The position numbers were made by a program, and so were the translations under genes. The notes beneath the pieces are model-generated. The model saw only the letters and a program-made list of their open reading frames with translations. It did not search any database and had not been told where the DNA came from. Shown here piece after piece: positions 15,904 through 24,463 of a stretch of DNA of 46,631 nucleotides. The DNA comes from Actinomycetes bacterium (GTDB taxonomy: Bacteria; Actinomycetota; Acidimicrobiia; Acidimicrobiales; Bog-793), in the NCBI GenBank assembly GCA_021797795.1, contig JAJZZB010000010.1:1-46631 (forward strand), in the 5' to 3' direction. Numbering within the stretch: the first letter of the stretch is position 1; the number at the start of each line of letters is the position of its first letter.

Positions 15904-16943
15904 GCGAGCTCGCCGCCGTCGAGCCGGACACGGCTCGCCTCGCCCCGCCGGCGCAGGAACTCGAGATGGGCGAAGGTCTCGCTCTCGGCCATCACACCCC
16001 ACAGGGGCCGCCGGAACAGCTGGCGGGAGAACTCGGCGACGGTGGCCTGTCCCGCCTCTGCGCCGATCTCGCGGAGCCGGTCCAGCCGCTCGTCGTGGTG
16101 GGTGACGATCTCGTCCACCCGTCCCGCCAGCGCCGTGAAGGGTTGCCCGTGCGCAGGCAGCACCTGCTCGGTCGGACCGAGGCGGAGGAGCCGGGCGAGC
16201 GAGGCGAGGAAGGAGCCGAGCGGGTCGGGGAGCGGCGACAGCCCCCCGATGTGGGGGGTGATCGTCGGGAGGACGTGGTCGCCGCTCAGAAGGAGCCCGT
16301 CGGAGGGGTCGTAGAGGCAGAGGTGGTCGCCCGTGTGGCCCGGGGTGTGGACGGCGCGAAGGGCCCGTCCGCCGAGTTGGAGGACCTCCCCGTCGGCCAC
16401 CCGACGGGTCGGGCGCGGCGGCCGCATGCTCGGCACGAGGCCGTAGCCGGCGAGCCGGCGGGTGAGGCGCTGGCGGCGGGTCGTCGGAAACAGGGCGCCT
16501 CCCCAGGGGGTTCTCCGAGCCCGGAGCAGGGTGGCGTACCCGGTGTCGTCCTCCGGGACGAGATGGCGGTGCGGGTTGCGCTCGAGGAAGGTGTGGAAGC
16601 TCTGCTCGGCGACGAGCTCGGCGCCGGCCGCGTGGGCGAGGCGGCCGGCGGAGCCGAAGTGGTCGGGATGCGAGTGCGTCACGACGACGGTGTGCACCCG
16701 GCGGAGCGGGATCCCGGCGGTGGCCAGCCGGGACCTGAAGGCCGACCAGGTCGCCTCGTCGGGAAGGCCGACGTCGACGACGGCCGCCCCCCGGTCGTCG
16801 AGGAGGACGTAGGAGTTGACGTGGCCGAGGCCGGTGAACTGGATCGGGATCTGCAGGCGCAGGACGCCGGGAGCCACCTCGGTGACCTCCTCGGAGGCCG
16901 GCTCCTGCTCTTCGCGCCGAGGGCGGCGGTCGGCTGAGCTCAC
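15837..16943 (-). CDS. MBL-fold metallo-hydrolase
   Basis: A 368-residue metallo-beta-lactamase-fold hydrolase. [15 protein letters not shown] supplies the HxHxDH metal site. [13 protein letters not shown] and LSGDHVLP provide further metal ligands, and VLPAHGQPF the last His. It belongs to the broad group of thioesterase or glyoxalase-II-like hydrolases; the substrate is unknown. The GTG at 16943 overlaps the oligoribonuclease stop by 4 bases (GTGA) with GGGGAG upstream, showing translational coupling. The longer ORF-track start runs back through the orn gene in the wrong frame. The C-terminal 22 codons overlap the patatin gene on the other strand. Confidence 0.85.
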   Translation of the reverse strand: MSSADRRPRREEQEPASEEVTEVAPGVLRLQIPIQFTGLGHVNSYVLLDDRGAAVVDVGLPDEATWSAFRSRLATAGIPLRRVHTVVVTHSHPDHFGSAGRLAHAAGAELVAEQSFHTFLERNPHRHLVPEDDTGYATLLRARRTPWGGALFPTTRRQRLTRRLAGYGLVPSMRPPRPTRRVADGEVLQLGGRALRAVHTPGHTGDHLCLYDPSDGLLLSGDHVLPTITPHIGGLSPLPDPLGSFLASLARLLRLGPTEQVLPAHGQPFTALAGRVDEIVTHHDERLDRLREIGAEAGQATVAEFSRQLFRRPLWGVMAESETFAHLEFLRRRGEASRVRLDGGELAYSIDPSGGSSAREAAFGPLEA

Positions 16944-17512
16944 TCCCCGCCGCCTGCCCGCCCGGTGTCGGCCTCGGGGGCGGCAGGACGTACGAAGTGC
17001 TCCTTGTAGAAGACGAGCTCGGCGATGCTCTCCTTGATGTCGTCGAGGGCCCGGTGCGCCGTCAGCTTGTGCGGGCGGGCGGCGTAGACGGCCGGGTCCC
17101 ACCGCTTGCACAGCTCTTTCAGGGTCGAGACGTCGATGCTGCGGTAGTGGAAGTGGTCCTCGAGCTCGGGGAGATAGGCGCGCAGAAAGCGCCGGTCGAC
17201 CGCGATCGAGTTGCCGCACAGCGGCGTCTCGCCGGCAGGTACGTGCTGGCGGACGAACTCGAGGGTCGCCCGGCCTGCCTCCTCCACGCTGACGGTGGAC
17301 GCGCGGATGGCCGCCAGCAGCCCGGAGCCGGTGTGCATGCGGCGCACCACGTCCTCCATCCCCGCCAGCTTCTCCTCGCTCGCGTGGACGACGAGGTCGG
17401 GCCCCTCGGCCACGATGTTCAGCACGTCGTCGGTGACGAGCGTGGCGATCTCCACGATGACGTCACGCCCGGGGTCGAGGCCGGTCATCTCGAGATCCAT
17501 CCACACGAGCAC
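16940..17512 (-). CDS. orn: Oligoribonuclease
   Basis: A 190-residue DEDDh 3'-5' exoribonuclease that finishes RNA decay by degrading 2-5-base oligonucleotides, including pGpG. The ExoI motif is [11 protein letters not shown], where Asp and Glu bind metal. ExoII lies around [20 protein letters not shown] and ExoIII in [15 protein letters not shown] with catalytic His and Asp. [16 protein letters not shown] is a strong orn signature. The start is a GTG ([11 protein letters not shown]). The divergent dut gene begins 38 bases away. The MBL-hydrolase gene is coupled downstream. The C-terminal 15 residues are variable. Confidence 0.95.
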   Translation of the reverse strand: MLVWMDLEMTGLDPGRDVIVEIATLVTDDVLNIVAEGPDLVVHASEEKLAGMEDVVRRMHTGSGLLAAIRASTVSVEEAGRATLEFVRQHVPAGETPLCGNSIAVDRRFLRAYLPELEDHFHYRSIDVSTLKELCKRWDPAVYAARPHKLTAHRALDDIKESIAELVFYKEHFVRPAAPEADTGRAGGGE

Positions 17513-17550
17513 GGCCGGGGATCGTAGTATCCCTCGGCTACCGTGCGAGT

Positions 17551-17991
17551 GTGATCGACATCCCAGTGCTGAGACTCGACGATGGGCTGGAGCTGCCGGC
17601 CGCCGCCCGCGACGGCGACGCCGGGATCGACCTGCGCTCCCGGGTCGACCTCGTGCTCGGTCCGGCGGGGGGCCGGGCGCTCGTCCCGACCGGTCTGGCG
17701 GTCGAGGTGCCGCCGGGCCTCGCCGGGCTCGTGCTCCCGCGAAGCGGCCTCGCCCTCTCCCACGGCGTCACCGTGCTGAACGCCCCCGGGCTCATCGACG
17801 CTGGCTACCGCGGCGAGGTCTCCGTCATACTGGTCAACACCGATCCGGTGAGTGAGTTCGAAGTGAAGCGCGGCGACCGGGTCGCCCAGCTCGTGGTCGT
17901 CGCCGTCGAGGCGGTCCGGCTCGACGCGGTGTACGAGCTCTCCCCGACCGAGCGGGGAACGGGAGGTTTCGGCCACAGCGGGCGGCGCTAG
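17551..17991 (+). CDS. dut: dUTP diphosphatase
   Basis: A 146-residue trimeric dUTPase that hydrolyses dUTP to dUMP and pyrophosphate, keeping uracil out of DNA and feeding dTMP synthesis. The five motifs are present in order: [33 protein letters not shown] (Tyr stacks on the uracil), [11 protein letters not shown] and the C-terminal [12 protein letters not shown] arm. Start is GTG. TACCGT about 7 bases upstream fits a -10 box for a leaderless transcript. orn is divergent. Length is normal. Confidence 0.95.
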   Translation: MIDIPVLRLDDGLELPAAARDGDAGIDLRSRVDLVLGPAGGRALVPTGLAVEVPPGLAGLVLPRSGLALSHGVTVLNAPGLIDAGYRGEVSVILVNTDPVSEFEVKRGDRVAQLVVVAVEAVRLDAVYELSPTERGTGGFGHSGRR

Positions 17992-18027
17992 CCGACCAGC
18001 TCCGCGGTCGTTCGAGAGGAGTCCCCA

Positions 18028-19485
18028 ATGCAACGACTGAGCGGACTCGATGCGATGTTCTTCTACCTGGAGACACCGAGCTCCCACATGCACGTGGCAG
18101 GCGTCTACGTGATGGAACCGGGAGAGGCGGACACCTCCTTCGACTCCATCCGGGCGATGGTCACCGAGCGCCTCCCGCTGGCGGCGCCCTTCCGTCGCCG
18201 GCTGGTGGAGGTGCCTTTCAAGGTCTCGCATCCTGTCTGGATCGAGGACCCGGACTTCGACCCCGACTACCACGTCCGTCGCGCCGCCCTGCCCGCACCG
18301 GGAGGGATCGCCGAGCTCGAGGCCTTCGTCGCCCAGGTGGTCGGCCTCCCGCTCGACCGCTCGCGCCCGCTGTGGGAGATGTACGTCGTCGAGGGCCTGG
18401 AGCAGGGCCGCGTGGCCGTGGTGACGAAGATGCACCATGCCGCCATCGACGGCGTCTCGGGGGCGGAGATCGCCGCGACCTGGCTCGACCTCGAGGCGCG
18501 CCCGCCCGCGCGGGTGATCGTCGACCCGTGGCGGCCGGAGCCCCTCCCGACCGACGTCGAGCTCTTCGCCCTGGCGATGGCCTCCCTCGTCGGCCACCCC
18601 CTGAGGGCGGCCCGGACCGCCCGGAGAGTCGTCGAGTCGGCGCTGCACGTGAGCGAGCGGAACCGGCAGCCGAGCGTGGAGCCGCCGCCCGCCCCCTTCG
18701 AGGCACCGAAGACCTCGCTCAACCAGGCGATCACGCCGCACCGCCGGGTCGCCTTCGCAGAGTGCCCGCTCGATGACCTGAAGGCGGTGAAGAACCACTT
18801 CGGCTGCACCGTCAACGACGTCGTGCTGGCGGTCTGCGCAGGAGGCCTCCGCCGCTACCTCGAGGCCGGAGCGGAGCTGCCCGGGGACCCGCTCGTCGCC
18901 CTCGTCCCGATGTCGGTGCGCACAGAGAGCGAGCGGGGGGCGCACGGCAACCGTGTCTCGGCGATGCTCACCTCCCTCGCGACCGAAGTCGAGGACCCCG
19001 CAGACCGGCTGAAGGCGATCGCCGAGGGGATGCGGTCGGCAAAGGAGCAGGAGAAGCTGATCGGGGCTGCCACCCTCACCGACTGGACCGAGTTCACCTT
19101 CCCCGCCCTCATCGGGCGCGCCTCGCGCCTCGTGTCCTCGATGCGGGTCTTCGACCACCTCCGGCCGGCCTTCAACGTGACGATCTCGAACGTCCCGGGG
19201 CCCCCCTTCCCGCTGTTCTTCGCCGGCGGGCGGATCGTCAGCTTCTACCCGCTCGGCCCGGTGGCCGAGGGGGCGGGGCTCAACATCACCGTGATGAGCT
19301 ACTGCGGCACGGTCTACTTCGGCCTGAACGGCTGTCGTGAGACGGTGGCCCGCATCGCGGAGCTTCCCGGCCTCCTCGGCGCCTCGCTTGCCGAGCTCGT
19401 CGCGCTCGTCCGCCGCGGGGCGAGGCCGGCGGCACCGTCGGGATCGCCCGAGCCGGCGCCCGCCGGGCTCGAGGCCGCCGGGTAG
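18028..19485 (+). CDS. WS/DGAT wax ester synthase/diacylglycerol acyltransferase
   Basis: A 485-residue bifunctional acyltransferase making wax esters or triacylglycerols from acyl-CoA for storage. The N terminus RLSGLDAMFFYLETPSSHMH is typical. The catalytic HHxxxDG motif is KMHHAAIDGVSG near residue 137. The C-terminal domain carries NRVSAML, TISNVPGPPFPL and GLNITVMSYCG. GAGAGGAG upstream is the ribosome site. It is followed by the Rieske gene of the TetR regulon but has its own position outside the operator, so it is probably regulated separately. Two more paralogues lie at 31.7-34.6 kb. Confidence 0.92.
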   Translation: MQRLSGLDAMFFYLETPSSHMHVAGVYVMEPGEADTSFDSIRAMVTERLPLAAPFRRRLVEVPFKVSHPVWIEDPDFDPDYHVRRAALPAPGGIAELEAFVAQVVGLPLDRSRPLWEMYVVEGLEQGRVAVVTKMHHAAIDGVSGAEIAATWLDLEARPPARVIVDPWRPEPLPTDVELFALAMASLVGHPLRAARTARRVVESALHVSERNRQPSVEPPPAPFEAPKTSLNQAITPHRRVAFAECPLDDLKAVKNHFGCTVNDVVLAVCAGGLRRYLEAGAELPGDPLVALVPMSVRTESERGAHGNRVSAMLTSLATEVEDPADRLKAIAEGMRSAKEQEKLIGAATLTDWTEFTFPALIGRASRLVSSMRVFDHLRPAFNVTISNVPGPPFPLFFAGGRIVSFYPLGPVAEGAGLNITVMSYCGTVYFGLNGCRETVARIAELPGLLGASLAELVALVRRGARPAAPSGSPEPAPAGLEAAG

Positions 19486-19496
19486 CGGCCTGAGCC

Positions 19497-19543
19497 TTTA
19501 CCCGGCGCTCAGGGTCCCCTACGATTGACTGTATGGTCAGTCA
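19497..19543 (+). promoter_or_regulatory. Promoter and TetR operator 1, on the Rieske gene start
   Basis: TTTACC (19497-19502), a 17-base spacer and TACGAT (19520-19525) form a promoter whose start point falls at the ATG (19533), so the message would be leaderless. The dyad TGACTG-N6-CAGTCA (19526-19543) begins right after the -10 box and covers the start codon. A bound regulator would block initiation. The same dyad recurs at three other promoters up to 28.5 kb. Confidence 0.7.
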
Positions 19544-20735
19544 GGACACTCCCATCGAGCCGGCCCCGATCGGTCCGCCCGGGCTGGCGGCTGCGCTGGC
19601 GCCCTTCGGCCAGAGCCGGATGCTGCCTCCGGAGGCCTACACGGCCGAGGACGTCTTCGAGTGGGAGCAGCGGCACTTCTTCGAGGGCGGGTGGACCTGC
19701 GTCGCCACCGCCTCGGCCATCTCCGCCAGCGGCGACCAGCGTGCCGAGCAGCTCGGGCGCGGCGGCGTGCTCCTCATGCGGGACCGGGAGGGCCGGGCGA
19801 GGGCCTTCGTGAACGCCTGCCGCCACCGCGGCCACGAGCTGCTGGCCTGCGGGGCGGCGACGGTCAACCGGCCGATCGTGGCCTGCCCGTACCACGCCTG
19901 GTCGTACCGCCTGGACGGCAGGCTGCGCAGGGCGCCGGACTTCGACGGCGAGGACCACTTCGATCCGCTCGAGTTCGGCCTCGTCGAGCTCCTCCTCGTC
20001 GAGTGGCACGGACTCCTCTTCGTCGACGTCTCGGGCGACGCCGGGCCGTTCTCCGAGCACGTGGCCGGCCTGGAGGAGATCGTCGCCCCCTACGAACCGG
20101 AACGGCTGGTGACGCGGGGCCGCCACGAGTACGTCGTGGCGGCCAACTGGAAGATCCTGGCGGAGAACTACCAGGAGTGCTACCACTGCCCGGTCATCCA
20201 CCCGGAGCTGTGCGCCGCCAGCCCTCCCCGGAGCGGCGAGAACTACTACCACCCCGGCGAGGGGGCCTGGGTGGCGGGATGGATGGACATCCGGGAGGGC
20301 TACGCCACGATGTCGCTCGGGACCGAGACGGGAGCCTCGCCGCTTCGTGGCCTCGACGAGCGCCGGCGGCGCGTCGTCGACTACATCGGCCTCTTCCCGA
20401 ACGTCCTCGTCAGCCTGCACCCCGACTACGTGATGACCCACGTCCTCACCCCGCTCGGACCGGACCGGACGAGGATCGTCTGCGAGTGGCACTTCGCCCC
20501 CGAGGACGCCGAGCGCGAGGACTTCGACCCGGGGTTCGCCGTCGACTTCTGGGACATCACGAACCGCCAGGACTGGCTCGCCTGCGAATCGGTCCAGCGC
20601 GGGCTGTCGTCCGCCGGCGCCCTCCCCGGGCCGCTCTCGAGCCAGGAGGACGGCGTGTACCAGTTCGTGACGATGGTGGCACGCGGCTACCTCGGCGAAC
20701 CGGTCCGCACCACCGAGCTCAGCCCGGCCGGCTGA
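19533..20735 (+). CDS. Rieske non-haem iron oxygenase, alpha subunit
   Basis: A 400-residue Rieske oxygenase. The [2Fe-2S] ligands are CRHRGH (Cys96, His98) and CPYHAW (Cys118, His121). The catalytic domain has NWKILAENYQECYHCPVIHP, giving the two iron His, with an acidic third ligand later. The general type includes ring-hydroxylating and GbcA/choline/carnitine monooxygenases. No ferredoxin or reductase partner lies in the window, so electron supply must come from elsewhere. It begins the TetR-controlled set, with the operator across its start codon. It ends 3 bases from the convergent acyl-CoA dehydrogenase. The substrate is unknown. Confidence 0.9.
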   Translation: MVSQDTPIEPAPIGPPGLAAALAPFGQSRMLPPEAYTAEDVFEWEQRHFFEGGWTCVATASAISASGDQRAEQLGRGGVLLMRDREGRARAFVNACRHRGHELLACGAATVNRPIVACPYHAWSYRLDGRLRRAPDFDGEDHFDPLEFGLVELLLVEWHGLLFVDVSGDAGPFSEHVAGLEEIVAPYEPERLVTRGRHEYVVAANWKILAENYQECYHCPVIHPELCAASPPRSGENYYHPGEGAWVAGWMDIREGYATMSLGTETGASPLRGLDERRRRVVDYIGLFPNVLVSLHPDYVMTHVLTPLGPDRTRIVCEWHFAPEDAEREDFDPGFAVDFWDITNRQDWLACESVQRGLSSAGALPGPLSSQEDGVYQFVTMVARGYLGEPVRTTELSPAG

Positions 20736-20738
20736 GGC

Positions 20739-21905
20739 TCACACGAGCGACCGGACGCCCCGTTTGGCGAGCTGGCCGGCGACGATGAGCCGTTGGAGCT
20801 CGCTCGTGCCCTCCCAGATCCGCTCGACCCTGAGCTCCCGGTAGAAGCGCTCGGCAACGTTCTCGCGCATGAAACCTCTGCCCCCGAAGACCTGCACCGC
20901 CCGGTCGGCCGCCCGGTTCGCCATCTCGGAGCAGTAGAGCTTGGCCATTGAGACCTGGGCGTGCTGGACCTTCACGTCCCGGCCCTCGTCGACGCCGCGG
21001 GCCGCCTCGTAGAGCATCGAGCGGGCGGCGAAGAGCTCGGTCGCGCTGTCCGCCAGCATCGCCTGCACCAGCTGGTACTCGGCGATGGGGCGCCCGCCGA
21101 CGATGCGCTCGCTGGCGAAACGGCTCGCCTCCTCGAGGAGGCGCTCGGCTGCCCCGAGGCAGCGGGCGGCCACCATGAATCGCTCGAAGCGGAACCACTC
21201 GTAGGCAAAGGTCATGCCGGCGCCCTCCTCGCCGACGAGGTTGGCGTCGGGCACGCGCACACCCTCGAAGGCGACGATCGGGTGGTGGTGGGTGGTCGTG
21301 TGCGAGTACGCAGGCGTGCGCACCACCCGCACGCCAGGAGAAGGGAGGTCGACCACGAACATGGCGTGCTCGCCGGCGTGCGGCCCGACGCTGAGGCGGG
21401 CCTGGAAGAAGGCGTACGCCGCCTCGTTGAACGAGGTGACGTGCCACTTGACGCCGTCGAGGACGTACTCGTCGCCCTCTCGCCTCGCCGTCGCCTCGAT
21501 TCCCTCGACGTCGGACCCGGCTCGCTCCTCGGTGATGGCGTAGCACTCGGCCATCTCCCCGGCCACCGTCGGGAGGAGGTATCGGCGCCGGTGGTCCTCG
21601 GTCGCCACCGCCGGCCACCAGGCGGGGGGAGTCGACAGCACCCAGGCGAGGGTGTTCGTCACGCGCCCGACCTGCTCTTGGACGAGGACCTGTTGGAGCA
21701 TCGAGCAGCCGCCGCCTCCGAGGTCTGCCGGCATGTTGGTGGCGAGCAGGCCCTCCTGTCTCGCCCGGGCCTTCATCTTCTCGGCCACGCCGTCCGGGAG
21801 CCTCCCCTCGTTGGCCTCCGCCTCCTCCTCGTAGGGGATGAGGTCGCCGACGAAGGACCGGGCGCGGTCCCGGATCGACTCGTCGGCGGCCGTCAGCTGG
21901 TACAT
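20739..21905 (-). CDS. Acyl-CoA dehydrogenase
   Basis: A 388-residue FAD enzyme forming a 2,3 double bond in an acyl-CoA and passing electrons to ETF. The FAD/substrate signature ECYAITEERAGSDVEGI lies near residue 143. QVFGGRGFMRENVAERFYRELRVERIWEGTSELQR near the C terminus contains the site of the catalytic Glu (WEGT). Family length is normal. GAGGAG lies 7 bases before the ATG. The gene is monocistronic, reading away from operator 2, which it shares with the divergent cupin gene. Its likely substrate is a CoA ester made by the NDP-forming ligase of the same regulon, but that is inference. Confidence 0.92.
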   Translation of the reverse strand: MYQLTAADESIRDRARSFVGDLIPYEEEAEANEGRLPDGVAEKMKARARQEGLLATNMPADLGGGGCSMLQQVLVQEQVGRVTNTLAWVLSTPPAWWPAVATEDHRRRYLLPTVAGEMAECYAITEERAGSDVEGIEATARREGDEYVLDGVKWHVTSFNEAAYAFFQARLSVGPHAGEHAMFVVDLPSPGVRVVRTPAYSHTTTHHHPIVAFEGVRVPDANLVGEEGAGMTFAYEWFRFERFMVAARCLGAAERLLEEASRFASERIVGGRPIAEYQLVQAMLADSATELFAARSMLYEAARGVDEGRDVKVQHAQVSMAKLYCSEMANRAADRAVQVFGGRGFMRENVAERFYRELRVERIWEGTSELQRLIVAGQLAKRGVRSLV

Positions 21906-21924
21906 GGGACACTCCTCGGTCGGT

Positions 21925-21943
21925 TGACTGACTGTTCAGTTTA
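21925..21943 (-). promoter_or_regulatory. TetR operator 2, acyl-CoA dehydrogenase/cupin divergent region
   Basis: TGACTG-ACTGTT-CAGTTT (21925-21942) repeats the regulon dyad with a weaker right arm. On the minus strand TAAACT (21943-21938) overlaps it and can serve as the -10 box of the acyl-CoA dehydrogenase gene, whose ATG is 33 bases downstream; the -35 is poor. The cupin gene starts 78 bases to the other side. Confidence 0.65.
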
Positions 21944-22020
21944 TGGGATGGTCCGTCCCTGCGCACGGGCCCGGCCGGGACCGCCCCTGCAGCAGTCTTT
22001 CGGGAAAGGACCGGACCGTC

Positions 22021-22380
22021 ATGACCGACGCACACATCGCCCCGCCCCTCGTCCTCGTCGACGAGGCCGCGGGGGCGGCGCTCGAGGACTGGGGGCCGCT
22101 CGAGGAGGCGACAGGCCCGGCGATGACCGCCTCGGGCCTCATGTCCTGGTCCCACGACGGGTCCGAGATGGGGATCTGGGAGTGCACGCCTGGGCCGTCG
22201 CACTGGGTGCAGGAGCAGAACGAGTTCATCCACGTCCTCTCCGGGTCGATGACCGTCACGCCGACCGACGGGGAGGCCGTCGAGATCGGCCCGGGCGACA
22301 GCGCCCTGTTCCCAGCCGGCTGGACCGGCACGTGGCAGATCCACGAGACGCTGCGGAAGGTCTACGTCATCTTCTTGTGA
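22021..22380 (+). CDS. Small cupin protein (DUF861/cupin_3 type)
   Basis: A 119-residue single-domain cupin. Seen: GLMSWSHDGSEMGIWECTPGP, then EFIHVLSGSMTVTPTDGEAVE and GDSALFPAGWTGTWQIHETLRKVYVIF. The last block is typical of the cupin_3 group, which includes EutQ-like and ureidoglycine-aminohydrolase-like proteins. Classical metal His are sparse (the EFIHVLSG segment has one), so it may bind a ligand rather than catalyse. The ATG at 22021 is chosen because the family sequence begins there; the ORF-track start lies in the operator region. It is divergent from the dehydrogenase and overlaps the ligase end by 14 bases, tail to tail. Confidence 0.8.
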   Translation: MTDAHIAPPLVLVDEAAGAALEDWGPLEEATGPAMTASGLMSWSHDGSEMGIWECTPGPSHWVQEQNEFIHVLSGSMTVTPTDGEAVEIGPGDSALFPAGWTGTWQIHETLRKVYVIFL

Positions 22381-24463
22381 CAGGCACCTCGACGAGGATG
22401 TCGAGGGCGAGGGCGCCCGATGGGGCGCACGAGAGCGGGTTGACCTCGACGGCCGAGAGCTCGTCCCCGAGCTCGATGGCGAGCGCCGACATCGACCCGA
22501 GCGCCCGGGCGACCGCCGCAAGATCGGCCGGCGGCCCGCCGCGGAAGCCCTCGAGCAGCCTCGCGACGCGGAGCCCCGACACCAGTCTCGCGGCCGCCTC
22601 CGGGCCGACGGGAGGAAGAGCGACGGCGCGGTCGGCGATCAGCTCGACGAGGACCCCGCCGGCGCCGACGACGACGAGCGGGCCCACCAGGGGGTCGCGC
22701 ACGACGCCGAGGGAGAGCTCGACCCCGGCGGGGGCCATCTCGCAGACGACCGCCGCCGGCCCGAGCCGCCGGCGGAGGTCGGCGTAGGCGGCGGCCACTC
22801 CGCCGGCGTCGGGCAGGCCGAGCACGACGCCGCCGACCTCGGACTTGTGGGCGAGGTCGCCCTCGGCTGTCTTCAGCGCGACGGGGAAGCCGATCTCGGC
22901 GGCCGCCGCCACGGCGGCCGCCTCGTCGAAGACGGCCCGCGTCGCCGGCGAGGCGATGCCGTAGTCGGCGAGCAGCCTGACCGCCTCGTCCGGGCGGAGC
23001 GGGCCGGCGGCGAGCCGCGCCCGCCAGCGTTCCCGGCGGGCCCGGTCCGGCTCGGGATCCCGTCCCCGCTCAGAAGGTGAGCCGCCGGCCCGGGAGAGGA
23101 GGTGCCCGAGGGCGGCGAGGCCTGGGCGCGTCCCTTCGAGGACGGCCACGCCGGCGCCTCGAAGTTGAGCCGCCGCCTCCCGGTCGAGCGCGCTCGGGAC
23201 GTGGGAGAGCACGCAGACCGGGACCTGCGAGACGGCCGCCACCGCCAGGGCGGCAGTGGGGTAGGAGTCGTCGCCGTCGAACTCGGGGACGAGGTCGACG
23301 GCGAGGGCGACGACCGAGACGGACGCGTCCCTCGAGAGGGCGAGGAGGGCCTCGGTGAACAGCTCCCCGGTGGCGCGCCCCGAACCCCAGAGGTCGAGCG
23401 GGTTGGTCGCCGCCATCCCCGGGTCGAGCAGCTCCTCGAGCCGGGCCGTGGTCGCCTCGGCCACCGTTGCGAAGGGAACCCCGAGCTCGTCGGCCACGTC
23501 GACGAGGAGCGCCCGCTCGGCTCCCGAGTCGAGCACCGCCGCCAGCGCTCCTCCCGCTCGGGCAGGGCCACGGTGCCGGCGGGCGGCGAGGAGGAGCTCG
23601 ACGGTGTCGCACAGCTCGGCCAGGTCGGCGACCTGCACCACCCCGTGGGCGCGGAAGAGGGCCTCGAAGGCGGCCGCACCACCGGCGAGCGCGCCCGAGT
23701 GGGCCGCCACCATCGCCCGGCCGGCCTCCGAGGTGCCGACGGGGAGGGCGACCACCGGGATGTCCCGCTCGGCCGCCGCATCGAAGGCGGAGCGAAGGCG
23801 CGCCACGTCCCGCAGCGTCTCAGCCACCAACACGACGATGCCGGTCTCGGGCAGCCCGAGGGCGTACTCGAGGTAGTCCGCTGCCGTCGTGACGAGCTCC
23901 TGGCCCGACGAGACCGCCAGCGACCAGCCGAAGGGTCGCTCTGCGCGAAGTAGCGCCGAGAAGGCCGAGCCGGAGTGGGTGACGAGCGCGATCGGTCCCG
24001 CCGGCAGGGGGTCGCGTTCCAGGTAGCCGATGGCCCGCAGGCCCCTCGAGACAAAGCCCATGCACCCGCCGCCGCACAGCGCCATGCCGGCGTCCCGGGC
24101 GATGGCGGCGAGTCGGGCCCGGAAGGGGGCGGAGTCCCCGGGCGTGACCGGGTCGACGGCGCTGGCGAAGACGACGGCGCCGGCCGCCCCGTGTCGAGCG
24201 GCGTCGGCCAGCACTGACTCGAGGTGGGCGTCCCCGACCGCCGCCAGGACCAGGTCCACCGGGCCTGCGACCTCCTCGAGCGAGGCGAGGACCGGGCGGC
24301 CGCCGATCGTCGTCCCGGCGCGGGCCGGGTTGACGAGGTGGATGGACGGCCGGCCTGGACTGCGCCCGAGCTCGGTGAGGGCCCGCATCCCGAGCGAGCC
24401 GGGACGGGGGGTGGCGCCGACGAGGGCGACCGAGCGGGCCTCGAGCATCCGCTCGAGGCTCAC
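22367..24463 (-). CDS. NDP-forming acyl-CoA ligase (acetyl-CoA synthetase alpha-beta fusion type)
   Basis: A 698-residue fused enzyme that joins CoA to an acid with an NTP through a phospho-histidine, or runs in reverse to make ATP. Order: CoA-binding Rossmann domain (MLEARSVALVGATPRPGSLG), succinyl-CoA-ligase-like domains with THSGSAFSALLRAE and the catalytic-His region AAHSGALAGG, then an ATP-grasp domain (IGFPVALKTAEGDLAHKSEVGGVVLGL, VVVGAGGVLVEL, AVEVNPLSC). The GTG at 24463 overlaps the stop of the FAD enzyme by 4 bases (GTGA), so the two are coupled. The 1077-residue ORF-track version runs back through that gene in another frame. The acid used is unknown. Confidence 0.88.
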   Translation of the reverse strand: MSLERMLEARSVALVGATPRPGSLGMRALTELGRSPGRPSIHLVNPARAGTTIGGRPVLASLEEVAGPVDLVLAAVGDAHLESVLADAARHGAAGAVVFASAVDPVTPGDSAPFRARLAAIARDAGMALCGGGCMGFVSRGLRAIGYLERDPLPAGPIALVTHSGSAFSALLRAERPFGWSLAVSSGQELVTTAADYLEYALGLPETGIVVLVAETLRDVARLRSAFDAAAERDIPVVALPVGTSEAGRAMVAAHSGALAGGAAAFEALFRAHGVVQVADLAELCDTVELLLAARRHRGPARAGGALAAVLDSGAERALLVDVADELGVPFATVAEATTARLEELLDPGMAATNPLDLWGSGRATGELFTEALLALSRDASVSVVALAVDLVPEFDGDDSYPTAALAVAAVSQVPVCVLSHVPSALDREAAAQLRGAGVAVLEGTRPGLAALGHLLSRAGGSPSERGRDPEPDRARRERWRARLAAGPLRPDEAVRLLADYGIASPATRAVFDEAAAVAAAAEIGFPVALKTAEGDLAHKSEVGGVVLGLPDAGGVAAAYADLRRRLGPAAVVCEMAPAGVELSLGVVRDPLVGPLVVVGAGGVLVELIADRAVALPPVGPEAAARLVSGLRVARLLEGFRGGPPADLAAVARALGSMSALAIELGDELSAVEVNPLSCAPSGALALDILVEVPVTRR

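Noticed and set aside
17485-19158. 557-residue minus-strand ORF
   Set aside because: Shadow of the dut and WS/DGAT genes, rich in Arg, Gly, Asp and His with no domain.
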